Of a DNA stretch of 64,000 nucleotides, positions 35,159-44,148 are shown one piece after another. The first letter of the stretch is position 1, and each line of letters opens with the position of its first letter. The DNA is from Aquabacterium sp. GTDB taxonomy: Bacteria > Pseudomonadota > Gammaproteobacteria > Burkholderiales > Burkholderiaceae_C. A program made the translations under genes and the position numbers. The DNA is taken from NCBI RefSeq assembly GCF_016195855.1, contig NZ_JACPYU010000005.1, positions 1 to 64,000 on the forward strand, written 5' to 3'. A model generated the notes under the pieces. The model was given only the letters and a program-made list of their open reading frames with translations, had not been told where the DNA came from and searched no databases.

Positions 35159-37300
35159 TCAGAAGGTCCAGCTCAGGCTGACTTCGCCATGGCGAGGGGC
35201 ACCGTAGTAGGCCTGATCCCAATACAGGCTGTTGAGGTACTTCTGGTTGCCCAGGTTGCGGACCTGGGCCGATGCCTTCCAGTGCGGGCTCAATGCGTAG
35301 CTGGCGCCCACGTCCAGCAGTGCATAGGCCGCCTGGCGAGCCACGGCACCGTTGCTGCTTGAGTAGATGGCCGATTGCCAGCGCAGGCTGGCTGTGGTGC
35401 TCAGGCGGTCGGTGGGCTTGTAGCGCAGGCCCACGCGCACGGTGTCGCGTGGCACGAAGGTGCGCGCCTGCTGGCCATCGGCGGTCTGGAGCGACAGGTG
35501 GGTGATGCTGCTGGTGATCTCCAGCCGTTCATGCGCCTGGCCCGTCAGCTCCAGCTCGATACCCCTGCTGCGCGTGTCCACACCCTCGTAGGCGGTGTAG
35601 CCAGGCTGGGAGCCGGAAGGCGCGACATAGCTTGCATTGCCTGCCAGGCCATTCTGGCGTGTGTCGAACACGGCCAGTTGGGCCGCCAGCGCCTTGTTCA
35701 GCAGGTCGGCCTTGATGCCCAGTTCCGTGTTGCGGCCCTGGATGGGGGCCAATACCTGGTGCTGGGCGTCGAGTTCGGTCTGCGGCTTGAAGATCCGGGT
35801 GGCACTGCCATACAGGCTCACGTTCGCGCCCAGATCCCAGACTGCGCCGATGTAAGGCGTGGTCTGGCTGTGGCTGTAGGTGTGGTCCGAGCCGTAGTTC
35901 TGGCCTTGCGAGCTGATGTGAGTAAAGCGGCCCCCGGCCAGCAACTTGAAGGTGTCGCTCAGGTTCAGGCGCGTGCCGCCATAGACGGCCATGCTGTTGG
36001 TGCGGAAGTCCGATCCGTTGTAGGACGCGTTGAATGCAGGCTTGGTGATCTGGCCGTTCCAGTTACTCAGGCTGAACCCCAGTGGCTGGCCTGTGATGCT
36101 GCTGTAGCCGGACTGCTCCCAGGCGTCTTCATGGGCCCAGCTCGCACCCAGGGTCAGTTCATGCTGGCGCCCGGCCAGCGAGTAGGGGCCGCTGGCCTGC
36201 ACATTGAGCATGTCCTGCACATAATGCCCAGCGAAGGCCGACGGGTAGATGAACAGGCCTTGCCCCGTGTCCCGGTCGGGCGTGCCATACAGGTAGAGCA
36301 GTTCGGAGTCTGTGTTCATTTCCCGGTGGGTGAGCACGGTGCGCAGATCCCAGCCATTGGTGAAGGCGTGTTGCAACTCGGCGTGCACACGCTGGTCACG
36401 GTTGTTCCACCAGGCCCAGTCTGCTGCGGTGCTGGTCGACGCGTCGTAGTTGGTCTGTGAGCCGTCGGTGTAGTTCATGGGCAGGGCGCCCCACAGCGGG
36501 CTGCGCGCGCGCGTCTCCTGTGTCAGCAGGCCAAGCGACAGCATGGTGGCCTCACCCAGGTCCATGTCCACCACGCCATACAGCGTCTGCCTGGCTCGGC
36601 CGTATCGGTCCAGATAGCTGTCCTTGTCCTCGACCGCACCCACGAGCCTGGCACGCACGGAGGCATCGGCATTGAGCGCACCGGAGACGTCGGCCTGCGC
36701 GCGCTTGAGATTCCAGGAGCCCAGGGTGAGCTCGGCAGAAGACTGGAATTTAGCCGTGGGTTTCTTGCGCACGAAGTTGACCGTGGCCGAGGGTTGGCCG
36801 GTGCCGGTCATCAGGCCATTGGCGCCGCGCAGCACATCGATGCGGTCATAGATCACCGTGTCCAGATCGCCCCATTGCGCACCGTTGGTGAAGGGCATGC
36901 CGATGCCATCAAGCTGGAAGTTGTCGATGTCCAGGCCGCGTGAGGCGTAGTAGGTGCGGTCGGTCTCGACCTTCTCGACGGTGACGCCCGGTGCCATGGC
37001 CAGCGCGTCGTTGACCGAGGTCAGCCTGAAGTCCTGAAGCTGGCTGTGGGTGATGGTGCTGATGGCTTGTGGTGTTTCGCGCGGTTTGAGCGCCAGCCCG
37101 GTGGCGGTGCTGCTGCGCTGGGCCTTGTAGCTTGGACGGCCTTCGCTGGGGTCTGCTGTGGGCAGCGTGTCGGTCACGGTGACGTCGGGCAGTTGTGGGG
37201 CGGCCTCTGCAGGGGGTGTCGGGGCCTGGGCCTGGGCGCCATTGGCCAGGGTGAACAAGGCCAGCGCAAGGCAGGAAAGACGGGGGGATGTGGACTGCAT
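35159..37300 (-). CDS. TonB-dependent siderophore receptor (FhuE/FpvA-like)
   Basis: 713 residues from ATG 37300; a GTG at 37354 is possible but lies before the signal peptide. Signal LALALFTLANGAQAQA, plug domain (TPQAISTITHSQLQDF, ALAMAPGVTVEKVETDRTYYASRGLDIDNFQLDGIGMPF, RIDVLRGANGLMTGTGQPSATVNFVRKKP), then the 22-strand barrel ending in EVSLSWTF with terminal Phe. Imports ferric siderophores, probably hydroxamate type. Operon DUF2325-receptor-PepSY under a Fur-type box. Confidence 0.92.
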   Translation of the reverse strand: MQSTSPRLSCLALALFTLANGAQAQAPTPPAEAAPQLPDVTVTDTLPTADPSEGRPSYKAQRSSTATGLALKPRETPQAISTITHSQLQDFRLTSVNDALAMAPGVTVEKVETDRTYYASRGLDIDNFQLDGIGMPFTNGAQWGDLDTVIYDRIDVLRGANGLMTGTGQPSATVNFVRKKPTAKFQSSAELTLGSWNLKRAQADVSGALNADASVRARLVGAVEDKDSYLDRYGRARQTLYGVVDMDLGEATMLSLGLLTQETRARSPLWGALPMNYTDGSQTNYDASTSTAADWAWWNNRDQRVHAELQHAFTNGWDLRTVLTHREMNTDSELLYLYGTPDRDTGQGLFIYPSAFAGHYVQDMLNVQASGPYSLAGRQHELTLGASWAHEDAWEQSGYSSITGQPLGFSLSNWNGQITKPAFNASYNGSDFRTNSMAVYGGTRLNLSDTFKLLAGGRFTHISSQGQNYGSDHTYSHSQTTPYIGAVWDLGANVSLYGSATRIFKPQTELDAQHQVLAPIQGRNTELGIKADLLNKALAAQLAVFDTRQNGLAGNASYVAPSGSQPGYTAYEGVDTRSRGIELELTGQAHERLEITSSITHLSLQTADGQQARTFVPRDTVRVGLRYKPTDRLSTTASLRWQSAIYSSSNGAVARQAAYALLDVGASYALSPHWKASAQVRNLGNQKYLNSLYWDQAYYGAPRHGEVSLSWTF

Positions 37301-37402
37301 GGGAAAGCGAGAACGAGTGGATGAAAAATGGGCGGACAAGGCGCTGCCCGACACGAGCGGTCTCGCGCCTTGTTGTCAGTAGGGAGGGGGAAGCCTGGCG
37401 GC

Positions 37403-38071
37403 TCAGTCGGTCCGGGCTTTGGGCTTGGCCCGGGCCAGTTGAAGCACGGCGGGCGGGCATGGCGCCGCTTGCGTCTCCTGACTCAAGCTGCCCAAAGCCT
37501 TTTGCAGGGCCGCCTTGCTGGGCGTGTCCACGAACGCACAGCGCTTGCCGGTGCGTTTGCAATGCTCTTTCACGCGCCAGTAGGCATCGTGGCTGATGCA
37601 GCCGGTCTGGCAGATGACCAGATCGGCCGCCGCCAGGGTGGTGTCGAGCTTGCTGATGCAGTGGTGCTCGCCGCCATCGTGATGGAGGAAGCGGCCCCCC
37701 GTGCGCTCGATGACGTAGCGGTAGAGGGGCACGGCGGCCGTTCTCCCCCCTACGCACAACACAGTCTGATTGGTCAGGGGCGTGGCGTCCTTGGCCTGTT
37801 CCGCAGCAGGGGCGGGCTCCGACGCGGCCACCGACCTGCCGGCCTCCATGCGGGCCAGTTGTTCCTGTAGCCTCGCCTTGTCGGTCTCGCTGCGGATGAG
37901 GTCACCTCTGAGCCGCACGAGCGTGGCTTCCAGCGTCTGAATTCGCTGGGCTTGCGCCTGCGCGATACAGGTGCTGCGCTTTTGTGCCGAGGCCAGTTCA
38001 CGGGCCAGCACGGCGTTTTCATCCATCAGGGCGGCAAGATGGGCCTGATGCTGATCGAGGTGGTGTGGCAT
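37403..38071 (-). CDS. DUF2325 protein with N-terminal coiled coil
   Basis: 222 residues. Residues 1-80 form a coiled coil (HLAALMDENAVLARELASAQKR, LRGDLIRSETDKARLQEQLARME). From about 100 the DUF2325 domain: TVLCVGGRTAAVPLYRYVIERTGGRFLHHDGG, then DLVICQTGCISHDAYWRVKEHCKRTGKRCAFVD. Family role unknown; often near iron or metal genes. It heads the leftward receptor operon right behind a Fur-like site. Start at 38071 rather than 38113 because the extra residues cover that upstream region. Confidence 0.82.
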   Translation of the reverse strand: MPHHLDQHQAHLAALMDENAVLARELASAQKRSTCIAQAQAQRIQTLEATLVRLRGDLIRSETDKARLQEQLARMEAGRSVAASEPAPAAEQAKDATPLTNQTVLCVGGRTAAVPLYRYVIERTGGRFLHHDGGEHHCISKLDTTLAAADLVICQTGCISHDAYWRVKEHCKRTGKRCAFVDTPSKAALQKALGSLSQETQAAPCPPAVLQLARAKPKARTD

Positions 38072-38109
38072 GGGACGTGCGCCGCGGTGCGCCTGGTTTG
38101 CGATGCTTA

Positions 38110-38132
38110 TCAATGTAAATAAGAATCATTCG
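38110..38132. promoter_or_regulatory. Fur-box-like site before the DUF2325/receptor operon
   Basis: tcaatgtaaataagaatcat and the next bases fit betaproteobacterial Fur boxes (AATAAGAATCATT half-sites related to GATAATGATAATCATTATC). It lies 39 nt upstream of the minus-strand start at 38071, in the divergent gap to the quinone reductase gene. Confidence 0.7.
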
Positions 38133-38287
38133 CAAATGCAAGCAAGGCACGCAACAAACCTGATGCCATCGTGGTTGTTCGAGTGTGGCCGCTCGCCGGC
38201 CACGCGGGCGGGGCGGTTTAGTGTTGGCGCATGAGCACGTTGCGCCTTATCAAAGGGCAAAGGTCTGGCTGACCAGATCATGGAAAC

Positions 38288-38878
38288 ATGAACAAGCGCA
38301 TTCTGATCATTCAAGGGCACCCTGATGCAGCTGGCGGCCAGCATCTGTGCCATGTGTTGGCCCAGGCCTACGCGCAAGGGGCGATCACCGCCGGCCACGA
38401 GGTGCAGGTGGTGGATGTGGCCACGCTGGACTTCCCTCTGCTGCGAAGCCAGCAGGAGTGGGAGGAGGGTGCGGTGCCGCCCGCGTTGATGGCTTCGCAA
38501 AAAGCCATTGCCTGGGCAGATCACCTCGTGCTGTTCTTTCCCTTGTGGCTGGGTGACATGCCGGCCTTGCTCAAAGGCTTTCTGGAGCAGGTGGCGCGGC
38601 CCGGTTTTGCCTTGAGCAAGGGCGGGGAAGGGCGCCTGCCTGCCAAGCTGTTGACGGGGCGCTCGGCCCGCGTGGTGGTGACCATGGGTATGCCCGCCTT
38701 GATCTACCGGTGGTACTTCCGGGCCCACAGCGTGAAGGCGCTGGAGCGCAACGTTCTGGGTTTCGTGGGCATCGCACCCATCCGCGAGACCTTGATCGGT
38801 GGTGTCGATGGCCTGGGCGAGGCAGGCGTCGCCACCTGGTGTGGCAAGTTGAGCAAGCTGGGGCGAAGGGCGTATTGA
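38288..38878 (+). CDS. NAD(P)H:quinone reductase, flavodoxin-fold
   Basis: 196 residues. ILIIQGHPDAAGGQHLCHVLAQAYAQGA, then DHLVLFFPLWLGDMPALLKGFLEQVARPGFAL, are the FMN-binding elements of the NQO1/MdaB family; VTMGMPALIYRWYF follows. Two-electron reduction of quinones, or possibly a ferric reductase role given the iron-gene context. Divergent from the receptor operon. Confidence 0.85.
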   Translation: MNKRILIIQGHPDAAGGQHLCHVLAQAYAQGAITAGHEVQVVDVATLDFPLLRSQQEWEEGAVPPALMASQKAIAWADHLVLFFPLWLGDMPALLKGFLEQVARPGFALSKGGEGRLPAKLLTGRSARVVVTMGMPALIYRWYFRAHSVKALERNVLGFVGIAPIRETLIGGVDGLGEAGVATWCGKLSKLGRRAY

Positions 38879-38970
38879 GTCGCCTGTTGAGCCACCTGAT
38901 AGGGGGCAGACGTGGTGAATCGTCACCAATTCACGGGGGATACGGGCTGACGCGTCTTGATCTGCATTGA

Positions 38971-39016
38971 AATGCGAATCATTCTTGATTACAATGAATT
39001 AACAATGATTCGCATT
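38971..39016. promoter_or_regulatory. Double Fur-type palindrome before tonB
   Basis: AATGCGAATCATT (38971-38983) and its exact reverse complement (39004-39016) flank cttgattacaatgaattaac. The half-site GCGAATCATT is the same as in the Fur-like site at 38110. It ends 10 nt before the tonB start, so binding would block transcription of the whole tonB-exbB-exbD-hemP-fiu-piuC operon in iron-replete cells. Confidence 0.75.
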
Positions 39017-39026
39017 TGCAGTAAGC

Positions 39027-39734
39027 ATGCCAGCCCAACTTGCCATCCACGGTGGCCAGCCTTCCGCCTTCAGGATCTCGCCAACAGCCATGGCGATGGT
39101 TGTGGCGGCGCACGTGGGTGTCGCGCTGCTGCTGACGGTCTCCCGCACCTTGCCGATCACGCCGCCTCGGCCGCCATTGATGGTCGAGGTCATCACGGCC
39201 AAGGCGCCCACGCCGCCGGCACCCAAGGCCCCCGACATCACGCCGCCCAAGCCCAAGCCCGTGGCCAAGCAGGAGCGGGTGACCCGTGCGCAAGACGTGC
39301 CAGTGCTGGCTGCCAAGCCCATGGCGCAGGAGCCCGTGGCCAACGAAGCCAAGACGCTGCCGCCCGCACCCTTGCCGCCCATTCAGACCCCGCCGGCTCC
39401 CGCGCAGGCCGCACCGGCCGCGCACGCCGTGCCGGTGCCCGCCGCCACACCCCTCCCCCCCAAGTTCGACGCCGACTATCTGGACAACCCCAAGCCGGTC
39501 TACCCGCCTATCTCGCGCCGTGAACGCGAGCAGGGCAAGGTGCTGCTGCGTGTGCATGTCGAGGCCTCTGGCGCAGCCGGCAAGGTGGAGCTGGGTACCA
39601 GCTCCGGCTACGAACGGCTCGACAAGGCCGCTTTGGCTGCGGTGAGCCGCTGGCGCTTCGTGCCCGCCCGTCAAGGATCTGAAGCCGTGGCCGCCTGGGT
39701 CACCGTCCCCATCATCTTTAGTCTCAAGGATTGA
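39027..39734 (+). CDS. tonB: TonB energy transducer
   Basis: 235 residues. One N-terminal membrane anchor (AMAMVVAAHVGVALLLTVS), a long Pro/Lys/Ala-rich periplasmic span (about 45-150), then the C-terminal receptor-contacting domain KPVYPPISRREREQGKVLLRVHVEASG...SGYERLDKAALAAVSRWRFVPAR. Couples the proton-motive force from ExbBD to outer-membrane receptors. No strong ribosome site. Starts the iron operon. Confidence 0.93.
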   Translation: MPAQLAIHGGQPSAFRISPTAMAMVVAAHVGVALLLTVSRTLPITPPRPPLMVEVITAKAPTPPAPKAPDITPPKPKPVAKQERVTRAQDVPVLAAKPMAQEPVANEAKTLPPAPLPPIQTPPAPAQAAPAAHAVPVPAATPLPPKFDADYLDNPKPVYPPISRREREQGKVLLRVHVEASGAAGKVELGTSSGYERLDKAALAAVSRWRFVPARQGSEAVAAWVTVPIIFSLKD

Positions 39735-39740
39735 ACTGCC

Positions 39741-40502
39741 ATGAACGAGTCACTTGACCTGGCCCACTTCTGGGCGCATCTGGACCTGGTTGCCCGCTTT
39801 GTGCTGGCGATCCTGCTGTTTGGCTCCATCACCTGCTGGTACCTGATCGTCACCAAATCGGTTCAGGTCTACCGCACCAGCCAGCGCAGCCGCCGCTTCC
39901 TCAAGGCCTTCTGGGATGCGCCCAATCTGGACGCCGTGGCACGCGACATCAAGGCACAAGGCTCTTCTGACCCGTTCTCGCATCTGCTGCACCACGGCTT
40001 CACGGCCTTGGACCACCTCAGCCGCCGCGAAGAGGCCGCCAGCCTGATCGACGCCGGTGCCCCCGACGAGATGCTGACGCGCGCCCTGCGCCGTGCCATC
40101 GAGGAAGACAAGGCCAGCATGGAGTTCGGCCAGTCCTTCCTGGCCACGGTGGCGTCAAGCGCCCCCTTTGTCGGCCTGTTCGGCACGGTCTGGGGCATCT
40201 ACCACGCGCTGGCGGCCATCAGCCTGACGGGGCAGAGCACGCTCGACAAGGTCGCCGGCCCCGTGGGCGAGGCCCTGATCATGACCGGCATCGGCCTGGC
40301 TGTGGCCATCCCCGCGGCCATTGCCTACAACTCGTTTGCCCGTGTGAACCGCAACGTGATGTCCCGGCTGAACTCCTTTGCCTATGACGTCTTCAACTTC
40401 ATGGCCACGGGCATCAAGGCGGCACCCCGCATGGCTGGCAACCTGGCCGGCGCGGACAAGGTGATCGACCTGCCGCGCGCTCAAACGCACGCAGTGCGCT
40501 GA
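39741..40502 (+). CDS. exbB: ExbB proton-channel subunit
   Basis: 253 residues. Three membrane segments (LDLVARFVLAILLFGSITCWYLIV near residue 12-35; SFLATVASSAPFVGLFGTVWGIYHALAAI; GEALIMTGIGLAVAIPAAIAYNSFARVN). The second and third carry the MotA/TolQ/ExbB signature. Part of the motor that energises TonB. 6 nt after tonB. Confidence 0.94.
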   Translation: MNESLDLAHFWAHLDLVARFVLAILLFGSITCWYLIVTKSVQVYRTSQRSRRFLKAFWDAPNLDAVARDIKAQGSSDPFSHLLHHGFTALDHLSRREEAASLIDAGAPDEMLTRALRRAIEEDKASMEFGQSFLATVASSAPFVGLFGTVWGIYHALAAISLTGQSTLDKVAGPVGEALIMTGIGLAVAIPAAIAYNSFARVNRNVMSRLNSFAYDVFNFMATGIKAAPRMAGNLAGADKVIDLPRAQTHAVR

Positions 40503-40516
40503 TCGGGAGCACGAAC

Positions 40517-40951
40517 ATGGCATTCGGAAGCCTGGAAGGCGAAGAGGACAACGCCCCTCTGGCGGAGATCAACATGGTGCCGCTCATTGACGTGATGCTG
40601 GTGCTGCTGGTGATCTTCATCGTCACGGCGCCCATGCTCACGCATGCGGTCAAGGTGGACCTGCCCAAGGCAAGTTCTTCCCTTAATGTGACCAAGCCGG
40701 ATCACGTGCAACTGGCCATCGATGCCCAGAGCCACCTGTACTGGAATGGCGCCCCCATCGAAGCCGATGCGCTCAAGGTGCGCCTGCATGACTCGGCGGC
40801 CTTGCAACCTCAACCCGAGCTGCACATCCGTGCTGATCGCACCACGCCATACGAGAAAGTGGCGCAGGTGATGTCCATGGCCGCCAGTGAAGGCCTGGGC
40901 AAGATCGGCTTCATCACCGACCCAAGCACGCCTGCGCCGTCAGCACCATGA
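40517..40951 (+). CDS. exbD: ExbD
   Basis: 144 residues. EINMVPLIDVMLVLLVIFIVTAPMLTHAVKVDLPKA holds the single helix with the proton-carrying Asp (LIDVMLVLL). The periplasmic domain follows. GGGAGC 8 nt upstream. Overlaps hemP by 4 nt. Confidence 0.94.
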   Translation: MAFGSLEGEEDNAPLAEINMVPLIDVMLVLLVIFIVTAPMLTHAVKVDLPKASSSLNVTKPDHVQLAIDAQSHLYWNGAPIEADALKVRLHDSAALQPQPELHIRADRTTPYEKVAQVMSMAASEGLGKIGFITDPSTPAPSAP

Positions 40952-41142
40952 GCACCACCATGGACAGCAACCCGGCCGAGGACAACACCCCGGCCTTGTC
41001 GATGCGCCAGCCCTTGCCCCCACCGCCCCGCGTGGACAGCCAGCAGCTGTTCGAGGGCCAGCGCGAGCTGATCATCCAGCATCAAGGCGAGGAATACCGC
41101 CTGAGGATCACGCGCCACGACAAGCTGATCCTCACCAAGTAA
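40948..41142 (+). CDS. hemP: HemP haemin uptake protein
   Basis: 64 residues. The C-terminal core SQQLFEGQRELIIQHQGEEYRLRITRHDKLILTK is diagnostic of HemP, a small Fur-regulated protein needed for haem or siderophore-receptor expression in Burkholderiales. The N-terminal 30 residues are low-complexity. Coupled to exbD by ATGA. Confidence 0.92.
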   Translation: MSTTMDSNPAEDNTPALSMRQPLPPPPRVDSQQLFEGQRELIIQHQGEEYRLRITRHDKLILTK

Positions 41143-41247
41143 TTCCCCCGACCGTTTCAGACCACTGATTCACCGCAGCCAGCCAGTCGCCATGATGTGC
41201 ACAAGCCAGCCAGCCTCCATGACTTCACCATTCAGGATTGACTGACC

Positions 41248-43440
41248 ATGTCTCATTGCAAGAAAAAACGTGCAGGCCACCAGAACCTGCTGCCATTGGG
41301 CGCACTCATGATGGCCGGCCTGGCGCCCCTGTCTCAACAGGCACTGGCTGAAGAGGCCACACCGGCCAAGGCCAAGGAACTGGCGCCTGTCAATGTGCAG
41401 GCCGATGTCGACAAACCCGATGGCGCCCGTGCCACCACCACCCGCGTGGGCAAGGTGCTGCAGGACCCGCATGACGTGCCCCAGGCCGTGACCACGGTGA
41501 CCAAGAGCATCATGGAGCAGCAGCAGGTTGGTTCCTTGAAAGAGGCGCTGCGCAATGTGTCCGGCCTGTCGTTCAACGCCGCCGAAGGTGGCCGCTCTGG
41601 CGACAACATGAACCTGCGCGGCTTCTACACCTTCGGGGACATGTACCTCGATGGCATCCGCGACACGGCGCAGTACAACCGCGAGACCTTCAACCTGGAG
41701 CAGATCGACGTGCTGCGTGGTGCAGGCGCCATGCTGTTTGGCCGCGGCCAGGCCGGCGGCGTGATCAACCAGGTCAGCAAGACCCCGTTGGCCCGCGACC
41801 AGTACAAGCTCACGGGCAGCGTGGGCACGCATGGCTACCAGGAGGCCACGGCCGACCTCAACAAGGTCATCAACGAGCACACGGCCATTCGCATCAACGC
41901 CATGCAGCGCGATGAAGGCAGCTGGCGCAGCAACCCGACGACGGGCAGTGAGCCCGAGGTCCATCGCACCGGCCTGGCTGTGAGCCTGGGCTTGAACCTC
42001 AACACGGACAACCAGTTCTGGCTGAACCATTACACGGCCTATGGGCGTGACAACCCGGACTATGGCAACTCGTTTGATGCGTCCACGCGCAAGCCGGGCG
42101 AGCGTCTGCCGGCCAGCACTTACTTTGGCAACGAGAAGACCTTTGACGACAGCGACACCAACATCACCACGCTGGTCAACGAGTACCGCATCACGCCGAG
42201 CACGCAGTTGCGCACGCAGTTGCGCAGCGCCGACTACAAGCGCAGCTACTGGGCCAAGACGCCCAACCTGACCACGCTGCCTGACGCCGTGGGGGCCGTC
42301 GGTGGCAACGTGGCGCGAGTACTGGACTACCGCACCATCACGCTGCAGTCGGACTTGTCCACCAAGTTCGAGCTGGCGGGCATGAAGCACGAGGTGATCA
42401 CCGGGCTGGAGTTGCTGCGCGAGGACAGCTTCCGCAAGGCCTTGCAGAACTACGGCACGAACACCGCGCCTGACTATCGCCCCTATGAGGAAGCGACCAC
42501 CGGCACGGCCACAGCCTTCACCAGTGATTCGTATGCCTACTATGTGCAGGACACCGTGGAGTTCATCCCCAAGTGGAAGGCCACGCTGGGCGTGCGCCGC
42601 GACCAGATGGACGCCGAGTACAGCAGTGCCACCTCGCCCAAGTTGAAGTACGGCGAGAACAGCTACCGCAGCGCCTTGTCTTACCACCCCACGGACGACA
42701 CCCACTACTACCTTGGCTGGAGCGACTCCTTCAGCCCGACGGCCGACCTGTATCAGCTGACGGTCAAGCCTCAACCCCCCGAGCGCAGCGACGTGCTCGA
42801 ATTGGGTGCCAAGTGGCTGGTGATGGAAGGTGACCTGGCCTTGCGTGCCGCGGTCTACCAGGCCACGAAGAACTGGGAGCGCAATGGCGACCTGGAGTCC
42901 ACCGCTGCCATCCTGACCAAGAAGCGCCGCACACGGGGCATCGAGCTGGAAGCCGCTGGCCGCATCAATGAAGACTGGGAAGTGTTTTCCGGCCTGGCGC
43001 TGATGAACGCCAAGATCCTGGAAGTGGCAGAGAACGTGAATGCCACCACCGGGGCCATCACGGTGGCCAACCCCGAATACACCGGCAAGCGCGCCCGCAA
43101 CACGCCCGAGTACACCTTCAACCTGTGGTCGACCTACCAGCTCAACTACCAGTGGAAGGTCGGTGGTGGTGTCGAGGCCAAGGGTGACCGCCAGGCGGTG
43201 AACCCCAGCGGTACCGGTGCCGTGCCCACACTCAATGGGGTGTACTACCCCAATACCGCGCCGTCGTATGTGCGCTGGGATGCCATGGTCGAGTTCGAGC
43301 CGACCAACAAGTGGCTGTACCGCGTCAACGTCAAGAACCTGTTCGATAAGGTCTACTACGAATCGGTGTATGACAACGGTGGCTTTGCGGTGCCCGGTCC
43401 TCGTCGTACCGTCACTGTGACGGCCGAGTACAAGTTCTGA
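41248..43440 (+). CDS. fiu: Catecholate-type TonB-dependent receptor (Fiu-like)
   Basis: 730 residues. Signal peptide (LLPLGALMMAGLAPLSQQALA), plug region DVPQAVTTVTKSIMEQQQVGSLKEALRNVSGLSFNAAEGGRSGDNMNLRGFYTFGDMYLDGIRDTAQYNRETFNLEQIDVLRGAGAMLFGRGQAGGVINQVSK, and barrel ending VTVTAEYKF with terminal Phe. Similar to Fiu, which takes ferric catecholates. Next to piuC, its usual partner. The symbol reflects similarity and context. Confidence 0.9.
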   Translation: MSHCKKKRAGHQNLLPLGALMMAGLAPLSQQALAEEATPAKAKELAPVNVQADVDKPDGARATTTRVGKVLQDPHDVPQAVTTVTKSIMEQQQVGSLKEALRNVSGLSFNAAEGGRSGDNMNLRGFYTFGDMYLDGIRDTAQYNRETFNLEQIDVLRGAGAMLFGRGQAGGVINQVSKTPLARDQYKLTGSVGTHGYQEATADLNKVINEHTAIRINAMQRDEGSWRSNPTTGSEPEVHRTGLAVSLGLNLNTDNQFWLNHYTAYGRDNPDYGNSFDASTRKPGERLPASTYFGNEKTFDDSDTNITTLVNEYRITPSTQLRTQLRSADYKRSYWAKTPNLTTLPDAVGAVGGNVARVLDYRTITLQSDLSTKFELAGMKHEVITGLELLREDSFRKALQNYGTNTAPDYRPYEEATTGTATAFTSDSYAYYVQDTVEFIPKWKATLGVRRDQMDAEYSSATSPKLKYGENSYRSALSYHPTDDTHYYLGWSDSFSPTADLYQLTVKPQPPERSDVLELGAKWLVMEGDLALRAAVYQATKNWERNGDLESTAAILTKKRRTRGIELEAAGRINEDWEVFSGLALMNAKILEVAENVNATTGAITVANPEYTGKRARNTPEYTFNLWSTYQLNYQWKVGGGVEAKGDRQAVNPSGTGAVPTLNGVYYPNTAPSYVRWDAMVEFEPTNKWLYRVNVKNLFDKVYYESVYDNGGFAVPGPRRTVTVTAEYKF

Positions 43441-43461
43441 TCTTTGCCACATGGAGGGGCC

Positions 43462-44148
43462 ATGCTCATCACGATCGACGATGTTCTGACGACGCAAGAG
43501 CTGGCCACCGCCCGCGACCTGCTGGCCCGCTCCCAATGGCAAAGTGGTGCCATCACGGCGGGGCCTCAGGCCGCCCAAGCCAAGAACAACCAGCAGTTGC
43601 CCGAGAGCGCCGAGCACCTGACGGCCTTGCGGCAACTGGTACTGGGGGCCTTGAACCGGTCCCCCCTGTTTTTCGCGGCAGCCTTGCCACTCAAGGTCTT
43701 GCCGCCTTTTTTCAACCGCTACGGCGGTGATGCCAATACCTACGGTTTTCACACCGATTGCGCCATGCGCCTGTCGCCGCAGCGCGGCGAGGGCTATGTG
43801 CGCGCCGATGTGTCGGCCACGCTCTTCTTGTCCGAGCCCGAGGAATACGACGGCGGCGACCTGACCATCGAAGACACCTTTGGCACGCACGGCGTGAAAC
43901 TCAAGGCGGGCAGCCTGGTGCTGTATCCCTCGTCCTCGATCCACGCCGTGACACCGGTGACACGGGGGCAGCGTCAGGCATGCTTCATGTTCATCCAGAG
44001 CATGGTGCGCGATGCAGGGCAGCGCCGGCTGCTGTACGACATGGACATGGCCTTGCTGCAATTGCGCCAGGAGGTGGGCGAATCCGACCCGGTGGTGCGC
44101 CTGACGGGCACCTATCACAACCTCCTGCGCCGTTGGGCGGACAGCTGA
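43462..44148 (+). CDS. piuC: PiuC-type Fe(II)/2-oxoglutarate dioxygenase
   Basis: 228 residues. The double-stranded beta-helix has iron ligands HTD (YGFHTDCAMRL) and a distal His in SSSIHAVTPVTRGQRQACFMF, with the 2-oxoglutarate Arg (RGQR). FLSEPEEYDGGDLTIEDTFG is typical of the PiuC/YbiX family found beside Fiu/PiuA receptors. Start at 43462 set by GGAGGGG 5-6 nt upstream. Confidence 0.93.
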   Translation: MLITIDDVLTTQELATARDLLARSQWQSGAITAGPQAAQAKNNQQLPESAEHLTALRQLVLGALNRSPLFFAAALPLKVLPPFFNRYGGDANTYGFHTDCAMRLSPQRGEGYVRADVSATLFLSEPEEYDGGDLTIEDTFGTHGVKLKAGSLVLYPSSSIHAVTPVTRGQRQACFMFIQSMVRDAGQRRLLYDMDMALLQLRQEVGESDPVVRLTGTYHNLLRRWADS

